Below the pieces are notes generated by a model. The model saw only the letters and a list, made by a program, of their open reading frames with translations. It ran no database searches and had not been told where the DNA came from. Position numbers and translations under genes: made by a program. From the NCBI RefSeq assembly GCF_016772475.1, contig NZ_CP068595.1, forward strand, positions 124,001-188,000: a DNA stretch of 64,000 bases. The letters run 5' to 3'. Positions 26,372 through 35,635 of this stretch are shown here, one piece after another. Numbering within the stretch: the first letter of the stretch is position 1; each line of letters opens with the position of its first letter. Source of the DNA: Paenibacillus sonchi (GTDB taxonomy: Bacteria; Bacillota; Bacilli; Paenibacillales; Paenibacillaceae).

Positions 26372-28003
26372 TTACATATAAATGATGCGGTGGGTTCCGC
26401 TGTAATCCGCAGGGATCTTCATCAGCTCATCCAGCCACGCAGGGCCGTAACGGTTCAGATAAAACATTACATTGTACACTCTTTCCTGTAGCTTGCCCAT
26501 TGGCATCAGCGACTGTTCAATCCGCTCCCACTGGCGGAGCGCAGCTTCATTCTGCTTCTCCATCGCATCCTGGGCCTTGGCCTGAAGAAATGTAATCTGA
26601 TCCAGAATCTTGTCTTTGTTGTTTGCACCCAATTTAAGCAGTCCCGCCTGAATGGAGCCCAGCTGTTCAATCAGCGGTTCATACATGGCTAAGAAAGCAG
26701 CCTTTGTGTCTTCAAAACGCCGTTCAAGCCCCAGCTCATCCTGAGCAGCGAGCCATTCTTTTCTTTTGCTGTCCAGGCCCAGAAGAACATCGCCAAAAAC
26801 AAGCTGATATTTGTCCATGTGCTTATGCAGTGTACCTTCCACAACAGTGAACGACATACGCGGTAAAATCAGCGGCATCTGCTCCCCGGCCACTTTGAAC
26901 GCCAGCCGTGGAATAGCCCAGTAGGCGAGCTCACCTTGCCCAAGCACCGTTGCCAGTACCGGCAGCACATAATCCTGCATGAGCGGTCTGGTCAGCACAT
27001 TGTTGCTGAACTGTTCAGGGCGGGCTTCCAGCTGCTCCAGCAGTTCCTCACGGGAAAAGGAAACCGTACCCTTGCGGTCTGTGAACCGCCCCTCCTCCTT
27101 ATGCAGCAGCAGGCGTGTTCCTTCATGGATATAAAACAGATTGGCGCTGCCGGCAGCAACCGCAGCCTGAAGCTCATAGCCACTGTCTGTAATCTCACCT
27201 GCTGCAGCTTGATAGGCCGCCTCCAACTCATCGTTGTGTTCAATCAACGTTTGGAACATAGGAGCTTCCAGCCTGCGCAGCTCAGGATCTGCCGAATCCA
27301 GCAGAATAAGGCCGAATCTGCCGAACAGCGAGCCCATCAGTTTGGCAAAAGCTTCACTCAAGCTGCCTGCGGCAGCTGAAGATTCGCGGATAACCTCCAT
27401 AATTTGCGGTTTGAATTCACTGTCCTGCAGCAAGCCATCCAGCTGTTCAATGATCTGCTGCCAGCTCTCTTCCTCCACCTTTATACTGCTGACGGAAGAC
27501 CGGAGGTCCCCGGCTTTGTCCAGCTTAAGCTTGGTAACCTCTCCTGTGCGGTTCAGGATAAAGGTATGGTTGACCTCATCCCAGTCATGATCCTCACCGG
27601 CAATCCAAAACAGGGGAACGACAGGCCGTCCGAGCTGCGCGGCCGCTTCTTTTGCCGCCTGAATGGTGGTGATGGCCTTGTATATGACAAAAAGCGGACC
27701 CGTGAACAAACCGCTCTGCTGGCCGGCGGTAACAACCAGCGTACCCTGCTGCTCCAGAAGCGCCAGAGAATCCATCACTGCCGGATGGGGGTTCCACTTC
27801 AAATTATATTGCCGTAAGCACTCAGCAATCCCGGCACGGTCAGCCCGCAGCCCTTCAGTGCTGTCCAGCCATGCTGCACGTTCCGCTCTGCTCTCCGCAC
27901 TGCGGAAGTCCCCACCGTACAAATGTCCTACCTTTTCATAATGATGTATATAGTCGCGGGCGAGTGCTGATCCGCCCGGGAGAGGTTCGGGTATTACATT
28001 CAT
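26372..28003 (-). CDS. bshC: Putative cysteine ligase BshC (bacillithiol biosynthesis)
   Basis: BshC is proposed to join cysteine to GlcN-malate in the last step of bacillithiol synthesis. The 543-residue product shows the family N-terminus DYIHHYEKVGHLYGGDFR, the nucleotide-binding block VTAGQQSGLFTGPLFVIYKAI and PLFWIAGEDHDWDEVNHTFI. A coiled-coil segment rich in Lys, Gln and Glu lies at about residues 460-510, and NVMFYLNRYGPAWLDELM is near the end. The ATG at 28003 has AGGAGG nine bases upstream; a TTG 6 bp earlier is less likely. In B. subtilis the homologue (yllA) also lies just upstream of mraZ; here ahcY is placed between them. Confidence 0.95.
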   Translation of the reverse strand: MNVIPEPLPGGSALARDYIHHYEKVGHLYGGDFRSAESRAERAAWLDSTEGLRADRAGIAECLRQYNLKWNPHPAVMDSLALLEQQGTLVVTAGQQSGLFTGPLFVIYKAITTIQAAKEAAAQLGRPVVPLFWIAGEDHDWDEVNHTFILNRTGEVTKLKLDKAGDLRSSVSSIKVEEESWQQIIEQLDGLLQDSEFKPQIMEVIRESSAAAGSLSEAFAKLMGSLFGRFGLILLDSADPELRRLEAPMFQTLIEHNDELEAAYQAAAGEITDSGYELQAAVAAGSANLFYIHEGTRLLLHKEEGRFTDRKGTVSFSREELLEQLEARPEQFSNNVLTRPLMQDYVLPVLATVLGQGELAYWAIPRLAFKVAGEQMPLILPRMSFTVVEGTLHKHMDKYQLVFGDVLLGLDSKRKEWLAAQDELGLERRFEDTKAAFLAMYEPLIEQLGSIQAGLLKLGANNKDKILDQITFLQAKAQDAMEKQNEAALRQWERIEQSLMPMGKLQERVYNVMFYLNRYGPAWLDELMKIPADYSGTHRIIYM

Positions 28004-28141
28004 GTGCAATTGCCTCCTGTTCTATGTACTGCTATATGTAATCATGAAGCCCGATAAACTCTTTATGATTGTATCCAAAGTTAGGGGCGGCGTCAAAGAA
28101 ACCCGCAATGCCTCAATATCCCAAAAGTGTATTCATCCTTA

Positions 28142-28177
28142 TATTCAAATAATAGGCGAGAGCTGAACGCTCCCGCC
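28142..28177 (-). terminator. Terminator of the opp operon
   Basis: Minus-strand hairpin GGCGGGAGC / GCTCTCGCC with a five-base loop, followed by TATTATTT, about 50 bp after the oppF stop. Confidence 0.72.
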
Positions 28178-28227
28178 TTGAATGATGCTTGCTAAAATAT
28201 GATATTACTGCAGACCTGACGGTCTGC

Positions 28228-29148
28228 TTATGCGTATTGCTTGGCAACGAAGTGCCCTTTTGAAACTTCGACCAATTGATAGTCGCTGTCATTGGTTTTT
28301 TCGCCTGCAGCATAAATCGGAGAACCCAGTTCATCATGCAGATGAATGCGTTTCTTGTTCGCTTCAACCTCCGGATCCGGAACCGGAATCGCCGACAACA
28401 GCGACTTCGTATACGGATGAATCGGGTTAGCATACAATTCTTCGCTCTCGGCCAGCTCGACCATTTTACCGAGGTACATTACGGCCACACGGTCACTGAT
28501 ATGCTTAACCATGGACAGGTCATGTGCAATAAAAAGATAAGTCAGTCCAAGACGGTCCTGCAATTCCTTCAGCAGATTGACCACCTGCGCCTGAATCGAT
28601 ACGTCCAGTGCGGAGATCGGCTCATCGCAGACGATGAATTTGGGATTCACCGCGAGCGAACGGGCAATCCCGATACGCTGGCGTTGTCCGCCCGAGAACT
28701 CATGCGGATAACGTGTGGCATGGTCATGGTTGAGCCCAACCATATCCAGCAGCTCTTCAATCCGTTTTTTGCGCTCTGCACGGCTTCCGGCCATTCCGTG
28801 AATGTCCAGCGCCTCACCAATGATATCCGAAACCGTAAACCGCGGATTTAGAGATGCATACGGGTCCTGGAAAATCATTTGCATATCACGGCGCATAGCC
28901 TTCATTTTGCCCGCAGACAATTTGTAGATATCTGTACCATTATATTTCACGCTTCCGGCAGTAGGTTCGTAAAGACGAAGCACTGTCCGGCCGGCAGTGG
29001 TTTTACCGCAACCGGATTCCCCTACCATCCCGAGGGTTTCGCCTTCGCGAATCGTGAAATTAATATTATCAACAGCCTTAAGAACTTTTCCCTTGCCGAC
29101 ATTAAAATACTTCTTAAGACCTTCAACTTCAATCAGGTTCTTACTCAA
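28228..29148 (-). CDS. oppF: Oligopeptide ABC transporter ATP-binding protein OppF
   Basis: Second ATPase of an oligopeptide/dipeptide importer, 306 residues. Walker A is GMVGESGCGKTTAGR, the signature is FSGGQRQRIGIARSLA and Walker B is FIVCDEPISALD. The oligopeptide-specific C-terminal region follows (HPYTKSLLSAIPVPDP, KRIHLHDELGSP). The start is TTG at 29148, overlapping the oppD stop (TTGA), with AAGGAGG in the oppD end. It is the last gene of oppABCDF. It lacks the Cys-rich cluster seen at the oppD end, which is common for OppF. Confidence 0.95.
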   Translation of the reverse strand: MSKNLIEVEGLKKYFNVGKGKVLKAVDNINFTIREGETLGMVGESGCGKTTAGRTVLRLYEPTAGSVKYNGTDIYKLSAGKMKAMRRDMQMIFQDPYASLNPRFTVSDIIGEALDIHGMAGSRAERKKRIEELLDMVGLNHDHATRYPHEFSGGQRQRIGIARSLAVNPKFIVCDEPISALDVSIQAQVVNLLKELQDRLGLTYLFIAHDLSMVKHISDRVAVMYLGKMVELAESEELYANPIHPYTKSLLSAIPVPDPEVEANKKRIHLHDELGSPIYAAGEKTNDSDYQLVEVSKGHFVAKQYA

Positions 29149-30139
29149 ACGAACTGCACCTCCTTGGCCATCGAATGCAGATTCCAGCAGCGCGCCATAT
29201 GCGTTTCGCTGAATTCTGTTGCACCGGGATCGATTTGTTCGCAGACATGCATCGCTTCACTGCAGCGTGCCGTGAACGGACAGCCGACCGGCGGTTTGAT
29301 CAGATCCGGGGAGTACCGATGATCGGAATCAGCGGCTCGCCCTTCTTTTGGTCCAGACGCGGCATCGACCGCAGCAATCCTTTGGTATACGGATGCTGCG
29401 GATTCTTAAAGATTTCCCATCTGGTACCCGTTTCCACCACTTCACCAGCATACATGACGATGACCCGGTCACACATGCCGGCAACAACGCCGAGATCATG
29501 TGTAATCAGAATGATGGAGGTCCCCAGCTTTTGCTGCATATCTTGCATAACTTCCATGATCTGCGCCTGAATCGTTACGTCAAGCGCTGTTGTCGGCTCA
29601 TCTGCGATCAGCAGGGCCGGGCGGCAGGCCAGGGCAATGGCGATCATTACACGCTGGCGCATCCCGCCGGAGAATTCGTGGGGATATTGGTTAAAGCGAG
29701 CCTCCGCATTTTTGATGCCAACTAGCTTAAGCATCTCAACACCACGCTCTTTCGCTTCGGCCGCTGACATTTTCTGATGTTTGATCAAAACTTCGGTTAT
29801 CTGTTTGCCCACCTTGATCGTTGGGTTCAAAGAAGTCATCGGATCTTGAAAGATCATGCCAATATCTTTGCCGCGAATACTTTCCATTTGCTTCATGCTT
29901 TTGTCCAGCAGATTCTGTCCCTGAAAAATAATCTCGCCTTTTTTCACTTTGGAAGGAGGCGAAGGAATCAGCCGCATAATCGATTGTGCGGTCACACTTT
30001 TGCCGCTGCCGGATTCACCGACGATGGCTACTGTTTCACCTTTGCCTACTTCAAAATTCATCCCACGGACAGCTTGTACTTCTCCGCCTTTTACAAAAAA
30101 GGAAACATGCAGATCTTTGACTTGCAGAATGGGTTCCAT
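29145..30139 (-). CDS. oppD: Oligopeptide ABC transporter ATP-binding protein OppD, frameshifted near its 3' end
   Basis: First ATPase of the importer. Walker A is [16 protein letters not shown], the signature is [16 protein letters not shown] and Walker B is [12 protein letters not shown]. The frame reads through [29 protein letters not shown] and then stops after RI. The normal ending [16 protein letters not shown] with its Cys cluster is present in the next frame. One base missing from the GGGG run at 29308-29311 (plus strand) explains this and restores 331 residues ending at the oppF start. Without repair the protein would lose the about 50-residue C-terminal domain. The ATG at 30139 follows AGGAGG. 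Confidence 0.92.
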
Positions 30140-30152
30140 CAATATTCACCTC

Positions 30153-31100
30153 CTATTTCTTCAGCTTAGGATCCAGTGCATCACGTAGACCATCACCAAA
30201 AATGTTAAAGGAAAGCATGGTCAAGCTTATCAGGATAGCCGGGAACAGGAAGCGCCACGGATAATAAAGCCAGCCAGTCAGTGAATCATTGATCATCGAA
30301 CCCAGTGAAGCGATTGGAGCCTGTACCCCAAGACCGAGGAAGCTCAGGAACGCTTCAGCAAAAATGGCATTTGGTACGGACAAAGTAATCGTTACGATAA
30401 TAGGTCCTACAGCATTTGGCAGCAGGTGACGGAACAAGAGTCTTTTGGAGCCGGCACCCATGGAGCGCGAAGCCAGAACAAACTCACGGTTCTTGAGCTG
30501 CATAATTTCACCACGGACAATCCAGGACATGGTAATCCAGCCTGTAATGGTCAGCGCCAGAATGATCGTCCCCAAGCTTGGTTCCATAACTACCAGCAGC
30601 AGGATAACCACCAGCAAGTAAGGAATGGAATACAAAATTTCCGATATTTTATTCATGACATTATCTACACGGCCGCCAAAGAAGCCCATAATACCGCCAT
30701 AGATAACGCCGATGAACAAGTCGATTGCCGCTGCCGCCAAACCAACAATCAGTGAGATGCGTGCTCCATACCATGTACGGACAAAGATATCACGGCCCAG
30801 ATCATCAGTGCCAAACCAATGGTCGGATGAAGGAGGTTTATTGGTGCTGAGCAAATCGTTGGAGTAGTAATTATATTTTGAGAACAACGGACCAATCAGC
30901 GAAGCCAGAACGATCAATCCAAGAACAATCAATGCAGTCATTGCCATTTTATTTTGGCGCAGCCGCTGCCAGGAATCCCTCCAAGCAGAAAGACTTTCAC
31001 GCTGAATAACCTCCGCCTGCTTCTCATCAATACCGATTTTCTGAAAATCTTCCGGTTTCAGGTTCACATCCAGCGAACCCATATTTTTGTCAGATGCCAA
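30153..31100 (-). CDS. oppC: Oligopeptide ABC transporter permease OppC
   Basis: Inner-membrane permease, 315 residues. A cytoplasmic leader of about 50 residues is followed by a first membrane helix (MAMTALIVLGLIVLASLIGPLF), the periplasmic loop with HWFGTDDLGRDIFVRTWYGARISL, and further helices. The EAA loop is seen as ASRSMGAGSKRLLFRHLLPNAVGPIIV and contacts the ATPases. DUF-type N-terminal OppC extension is present. The start is TTG at 31100 with GGAGGG upstream, 4 bp after the oppB stop. Confidence 0.95.
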   Translation of the reverse strand: MASDKNMGSLDVNLKPEDFQKIGIDEKQAEVIQRESLSAWRDSWQRLRQNKMAMTALIVLGLIVLASLIGPLFSKYNYYSNDLLSTNKPPSSDHWFGTDDLGRDIFVRTWYGARISLIVGLAAAAIDLFIGVIYGGIMGFFGGRVDNVMNKISEILYSIPYLLVVILLLVVMEPSLGTIILALTITGWITMSWIVRGEIMQLKNREFVLASRSMGAGSKRLLFRHLLPNAVGPIIVTITLSVPNAIFAEAFLSFLGLGVQAPIASLGSMINDSLTGWLYYPWRFLFPAILISLTMLSFNIFGDGLRDALDPKLKK

Positions 31101-31103
31101 TCT

Positions 31104-32042
31104 TTAGCCCTCCTTTCCTCCAGTTAGTTTGATCCGCGGATCTATAAGTACATAAGCTATGTCTGTAATAAAACGGGCCACCATGAGCAGAATACCATAA
31201 AAAATAGTAATCCCCATTATGACGGTATAATCACGGACACCGATGGCTTCCACAAACTGCTTACCGATACCACCGATACCAAAAATCTGCTCAATAACTA
31301 CTGAACCAGTAACGATGTTAGCTGTCATAGGTCCCATGTAAGTTACAATCGGCAAAATCCCGTTGCGGAGAACATGACGGCTCAAAATAGCAAACCAGCT
31401 TAGTCCTTTAGCCTTAGCCGTCTTAATATAATCTGCGTGCAGCACCTCAAGCATACTGGAGCGGGTCAGACGTGCAATAAAGGCTATCGGCTGTGCCGAG
31501 AGCGCTGCTACCGGAAGGAAATAATACATGGGGCCCTTAAACCCTGAAACCGGAAACAAATGAAACTTATAAGCGAACACATACTGCAGCAAAGACGCGA
31601 CAACAAAGCTCGGAACCGCAATCCCCAACACCGCCAGCACCATCGCGGCGCTATCAATAAATTTGCGGTGATAGAGTGCCGCCAGCATGCCGAGAATGAC
31701 CCCGACAATAACCGACACGATAATTGCGACAACTCCCAGCTTCAAGGACGCTGAAAAGGTCTGTCCGATCAAATGCGTTACATCCTGATTCAGGCGTTTC
31801 ATGGATACACCCAGATCTCCTTGGGCAATCTCACCTAAATACTTAAAATACTGATGATAGAGCGGCTTGTCCAAACCATATTGCTCGTATAAACGCGCTT
31901 TAATTTCCGGCGGAACTTTTTTCTCGGAAGTAAACGGGTCCCCCGGAATAGCTTTCATCAGAAAAAAAGTCGCTGAAACAAGCACAAACAGCGATACAAG
32001 CATATAGAAAAACTTATTGGCAACATAACGAACCATCCCCAT
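31104..32042 (-). CDS. oppB: Oligopeptide ABC transporter permease OppB
   Basis: Permease partner of OppC, about 312 residues with six membrane helices. The N-terminal helix YVANKFFYMLVSLFVLVSATFFLMKAIPGDPF ends in the family's PGDPF motif. The EAA loop is YIKTAKAKGLSWFAILSRHVLRNGILPIV, followed by VIEQIFGIGGIGKQFVEAI. The ATG at 32042 follows GGGAGG; a second ATG 6 bp later is equally plausible. It begins more than 200 bp after oppA, with a hairpin terminator in the gap, so its level should be lower than that of oppA. Confidence 0.94.
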   Translation of the reverse strand: MGMVRYVANKFFYMLVSLFVLVSATFFLMKAIPGDPFTSEKKVPPEIKARLYEQYGLDKPLYHQYFKYLGEIAQGDLGVSMKRLNQDVTHLIGQTFSASLKLGVVAIIVSVIVGVILGMLAALYHRKFIDSAAMVLAVLGIAVPSFVVASLLQYVFAYKFHLFPVSGFKGPMYYFLPVAALSAQPIAFIARLTRSSMLEVLHADYIKTAKAKGLSWFAILSRHVLRNGILPIVTYMGPMTANIVTGSVVIEQIFGIGGIGKQFVEAIGVRDYTVIMGITIFYGILLMVARFITDIAYVLIDPRIKLTGGKEG

Positions 32043-32161
32043 CAACACCTCCCCTGGCAATTTTTTGTAGACATACAATTGAATTTTATTCAAAAAACGG
32101 CGATTTGTCTATTTTCTAATTTTGTAAACTTGTGAAAACATTAACAAAAAGCCGCAAATAC

Positions 32162-32200
32162 AAAAAAAGGGATATATATGGAATTCCACATATATATCCC
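32162..32200 (-). terminator. Intra-operon terminator between oppA and oppB
   Basis: Perfect 12-bp stem GGGATATATATG / CATATATATCCC with an eight-base loop and a following T-run on the minus strand, about 60 bp after the oppA stop. Partial read-through would give the usual excess of binding protein over permease. Confidence 0.8.
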
Positions 32201-32259
32201 GAAGTGTACAGCTACCTTCAGATGACTATCTATTTAATTGGGATGCTTAAAATTAATTC

Positions 32260-33978
32260 TTAGTGCTCAAGCAGATAGCCGCGAGTGAAGTCAACAGCAC
32301 CACTGAAGTCAAGAGTTACACCTTTGAGGTATTCTTTAGTCAGGGAGTTGTTTGTGTAGTAGTAAATCGGCATGATAACCATATCGTCCTGAATCAGCAT
32401 TTTTTCAGCTGCTGCAAAGTCTTCTTGGCGTTTAGCCAGGTCAGAGTTTGTTTTTGCATCAGCAATCAGTTTGTCATACTCAGGGTTGGCATAGCCGGCA
32501 TCATTGTTACCGCCGCCTGTTACAAACATATCCAGGAAGGTCATCGGATCATTGTAATCCGCTGTCCAGCCGGCACGGGCGATCTGGTAGTTCTGGCTTT
32601 GACGGTTATCGATAAATACAGCCCACTCTTGGTTCACAGTGTTCACAGTAATGCCAAGATTATTTTTCCACATATCAGCAATTGCCAGAGCAATCTTCTT
32701 GTGGTTTTCACTTGTGTTGTAGCTCAAATCAACTGGAGGAAGAGCAGTCAGACCTTCTTCTTTCAGACCTTCGGCAAGCAATGTTTTTGCTTGTTCTACA
32801 TCTTCTGTGAAGTAGCTGTCTTTAATAGTATTACGGTACTCACCGTCAACTCCAGCAATACCCGGAGGCACTAAACCAAAGGCAGGAAGCTGGCCGCCCA
32901 AAGTAATGTTATCGATCAGGGCTTGGCGGTTAATTGCCATAGTTAGTGCTTTACGAATCTTAACGTTGCTGAAAGGTTTTTCGGTAGTGTTGAAATAATA
33001 GTAATAAGTCGCTGCGATACCTTTGGAAACAAACTCATTAGGAAGCTCTTTTTTGACAATAGGAAGTTGCTCTGATGGAATTTCACCATTAGGGTTACCG
33101 GCACGATCAAGCTCGCCGTTTTTATAGCTCAGCAATTCAGTTGCGCCACTGTTAACAATGGAGAAGTCGATTTTGCTAAGTTTAATGGAAGCTGCGTCCC
33201 AATATTTTTCGTTTTTAGTCACTTGAATGGCTTGACCAGTGGTCCATTCAGTCAGTGTGAATGCACCGTTGGTGATCATTGTGTCTTTGTTGGTTGCCCA
33301 CTTCGGATTACCCTCAATGGATTTGTGTACAGGGTAATAAGTATAGAAGGACAGCAATCCGAGGAAGTAAGGTGTTGGTGATTTCAGCGTAACTTCAAGA
33401 GTTTTTGCGTCAACGGCTTTTACGCCAACTTGGCTGAAATCTGTAACTTTTTTAGTGTAATATTCTTCGGCATTTTTCAGGTAGTACAACTGATAAGCGT
33501 AAGGTGCAGTAGGATTTGTGTTAGGGTCGAGCACGATTTTCCATCCGCGAACGAAATCTGCTGCTTCTACTGGGTCGCCATTGCTCCACTGTGCATCACG
33601 CAGGTGGAAGGTATATACCAGACCGTCAGCGGAAATGTCCCATTTCTCAGCAATGCCGGGCTCAGCTTGACCAGTTTCGTCATTCATTCGGGTCAAACCT
33701 TCATACATCGTTTTCAAAACAGTATTTGCCTGGCTGTCTTGAGCTTGCGCCGGATCAAATGTAGGTGGTTCTGAAGTCAGGTTGACTCTAAGTGTTTGGT
33801 CAGCGGCCAATTTCTCGTCACCGGTTGCGGTGCCTGTGTTCTTGCTGCCTTCATTGCCTGGCGCGTTAGTCGCCGCAGCGTTGCCGTTGTTTGCATTGTT
33901 TCCGCCGCAGCCAGCAAGCACTGTGCCGATCACGAGAACCAATGCAATCATGAGTAATAGACTTTTACTCTTCTTCAT
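32260..33978 (-). CDS. oppA: Oligopeptide-binding lipoprotein OppA (SBP family 5)
   Basis: Extracellular peptide-binding lipoprotein, 572 residues. The signal peptide MKKSKSLLLMIALVLVIGTV ends at the lipobox LAGC, giving lipidation at about Cys24. A low-complexity Asn/Gly/Thr linker follows. The SBP family 5 domain shows LTSEPPTFDPAQAQDSQAN, ALTMAINRQALIDNI and DYNDPMTFLDMFVTGGGNN. It is the first gene of oppABCDF, whose products import short peptides for nutrition and, in spore formers, for signalling peptides. The gap upstream to 34128 has a TATAAT but no convincing minus-35. Confidence 0.95.
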   Translation of the reverse strand: MKKSKSLLLMIALVLVIGTVLAGCGGNNANNGNAAATNAPGNEGSKNTGTATGDEKLAADQTLRVNLTSEPPTFDPAQAQDSQANTVLKTMYEGLTRMNDETGQAEPGIAEKWDISADGLVYTFHLRDAQWSNGDPVEAADFVRGWKIVLDPNTNPTAPYAYQLYYLKNAEEYYTKKVTDFSQVGVKAVDAKTLEVTLKSPTPYFLGLLSFYTYYPVHKSIEGNPKWATNKDTMITNGAFTLTEWTTGQAIQVTKNEKYWDAASIKLSKIDFSIVNSGATELLSYKNGELDRAGNPNGEIPSEQLPIVKKELPNEFVSKGIAATYYYYFNTTEKPFSNVKIRKALTMAINRQALIDNITLGGQLPAFGLVPPGIAGVDGEYRNTIKDSYFTEDVEQAKTLLAEGLKEEGLTALPPVDLSYNTSENHKKIALAIADMWKNNLGITVNTVNQEWAVFIDNRQSQNYQIARAGWTADYNDPMTFLDMFVTGGGNNDAGYANPEYDKLIADAKTNSDLAKRQEDFAAAEKMLIQDDMVIMPIYYYTNNSLTKEYLKGVTLDFSGAVDFTRGYLLEH

Positions 33979-34128
33979 CTAGCAGTTCCCCCTAAATAGA
34001 ATGTGGTATATGGTTTATGATTATACAACCAGTGGTCAAAAAAATCTAGAGCAATATTTTCTGAAAACACATTTTTTTTAAAAGTTAAAAATTTTGTGAC
34101 ATTGACGCTTTACCGGAGCAATGGAACA

Positions 34129-34515
34129 TTACATGGCTTGTGATATGTAATGGACAAGGCCTACGACCATAAACAGCACGTACATCGTTCCCATAAAAAA
34201 GAATGACAGCCTCCAAACAGCCCGAAATAACCGTTTTCCGTCCACATTGCCTTTGAGGCGATTCTGGGCGCCTCCAATCAGTCCAGCGGATATTAATACA
34301 ATAAGTAGTATAAGATAAAACCCGAAATCCATTTTGAAAATGGTATTGAACAAGGCCGACACGGAAAAAAATAAAAATACAGTCGTAACATCCATAGCGA
34401 GCAACAAGGTATTTCTCTTTTCTTTTCTGAGACCTACCCCTATGAAATATACAATTAAAAAAGGAACAACCGGAATAACGCTTAATGAAATGAACGAATT
34501 CCGCAGCAATTCCAA
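34129..34515 (-). CDS. DUF3397 family membrane protein
   Basis: 128-residue polytopic protein with four predicted helices (from SLSVIPVVPFLIVYFIGVGL to FFMGTMYVLFMVVGLVHYI) and a basic cytoplasmic loop RLKGNVDGKRLFRAVWR. It resembles the DUF3397 family, which in Bacillales lies between panE and bshC; no function is known. The start is TTG at 34515 with GGAGAGGTGAGG upstream; that ribosome site contains the panE stop, so the two are translationally coupled. Confidence 0.82.
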   Translation of the reverse strand: MELLRNSFISLSVIPVVPFLIVYFIGVGLRKEKRNTLLLAMDVTTVFLFFSVSALFNTIFKMDFGFYLILLIVLISAGLIGGAQNRLKGNVDGKRLFRAVWRLSFFFMGTMYVLFMVVGLVHYISQAM

Positions 34516-34521
34516 ACAGCC

Positions 34522-35493
34522 TCACCTCTCCTTCACATTCATGCCTTCTACCAACCGGCAAATCCAGCGGTGTAAAGGGGCCGCGATACCAGCTCTATCC
34601 GCCATCGCCACAATGCTCCCGTTAATCCAGCGAATTTCCGTTGCTCTTGAAGCAAGAACATCGGCCAGCATCGATGAAGTGTTGCCCGAGGTCGCCCGGC
34701 AAACCTCCAGTATGCCTTCCCACGCATCAGCGTCATATGCAATGCCGCAGGCATCATATACGCTCGCAGCCTCGCGGTACAGTTCCTTCATTAACTGTAT
34801 ACGTTCCCCGGAGGCCGTCAGCTCGCCGTTCTGAATACGCCAGATCGCTGTAAGCGGGTTGATCACAGCATTGAATAGCAGCTTCCGGTAAATCATGGTA
34901 TCCACTTCTTTCGACATCAATGCGCGGAATCCTGCTGCAACAAGTGCCTTAGTCAAACTAATTGCCGCTGTTTCCTCCTCCAATCCTCCTTTTGCTGGAT
35001 TTATGTTTCTTCTTTTTCCTATAAAGGTTTCCCCGGTCCCTGCATGAATAATCTCTGTTAATGATTTTCTCTTGGCCGCTTCCGTGGTCACTGCCGCCCA
35101 GACTGAAGCCTGCGGTAAGAGCTCCTGGAGCAGCTCCAGATGGCCATTGCCATTCTGAAAACAAACTGCATAGAGTCTGGCATCCCGAAGAGGGGCAAGA
35201 ATCTTGGGCAATGTATTGTGAAAAGCATTCTGTTTAAGCATAATCGCCGTCCAGTCTCCCGGGACCCGGATTACGGTTTCTGCAAATTTGTCTATAGAGC
35301 CTGCCCGAAAGCTGCTGCCCGCAAGATGAAGAGGAAGGCTTCCGTCCTCATAGCTTATGGTGATGCCCTGCCGGGATAATTCCCCCGCCTGTTCGTCACT
35401 CCGGCACCACAGTCTGACCTCTGCTCCGGCGTGAATAAGCTTCCCGGCCAGCAGAAGCCCAAGGGAACCTGCGCCAATAATATCGATTTTCAT
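34522..35493 (-). CDS. panE: 2-dehydropantoate 2-reductase PanE
   Basis: NADPH-dependent ketopantoate reductase of pantothenate/CoA synthesis, 323 residues. The N-terminus KIDIIGAGSLGLLLAGKLI is the dinucleotide-binding loop, with RxxE-type WCRSDEQ after strand 2. MLKQNAFHN and the catalytic Lys in MSKEVDTMIYRKLLFNAVINPLTAI follow, then the helical C-terminal domain with SSMLADVLASRATEIRWINGSIV. B. subtilis ylbQ is the syntenic equivalent. It overlaps the ribosome site of the DUF3397 gene. A paralogous role as a general ketoacid reductase cannot be excluded. Confidence 0.92.
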   Translation of the reverse strand: MKIDIIGAGSLGLLLAGKLIHAGAEVRLWCRSDEQAGELSRQGITISYEDGSLPLHLAGSSFRAGSIDKFAETVIRVPGDWTAIMLKQNAFHNTLPKILAPLRDARLYAVCFQNGNGHLELLQELLPQASVWAAVTTEAAKRKSLTEIIHAGTGETFIGKRRNINPAKGGLEEETAAISLTKALVAAGFRALMSKEVDTMIYRKLLFNAVINPLTAIWRIQNGELTASGERIQLMKELYREAASVYDACGIAYDADAWEGILEVCRATSGNTSSMLADVLASRATEIRWINGSIVAMADRAGIAAPLHRWICRLVEGMNVKER

Positions 35494-35573
35494 GCTGACA
35501 CCTGCCGCCTTTTCGCAATTTTCCTAATTATATCCTTCGTTCTCCGGCAAAAGCAAAACCGGTCCTGTAAATA

Positions 35574-35615
35574 CAAAAAACCCGCAAACACGGGCCATAA
35601 GCCACTGCGTGCGGG
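35574..35615 (-). terminator. Terminator after rsfA
   Basis: Hairpin CCCGCA...TGCGGG followed by TTTTTTGT on the minus strand, about 20 bp after the rsfA stop. Confidence 0.75.
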
Positions 35616-35635
35616 ATTTGACGAAGCATGTGAGT

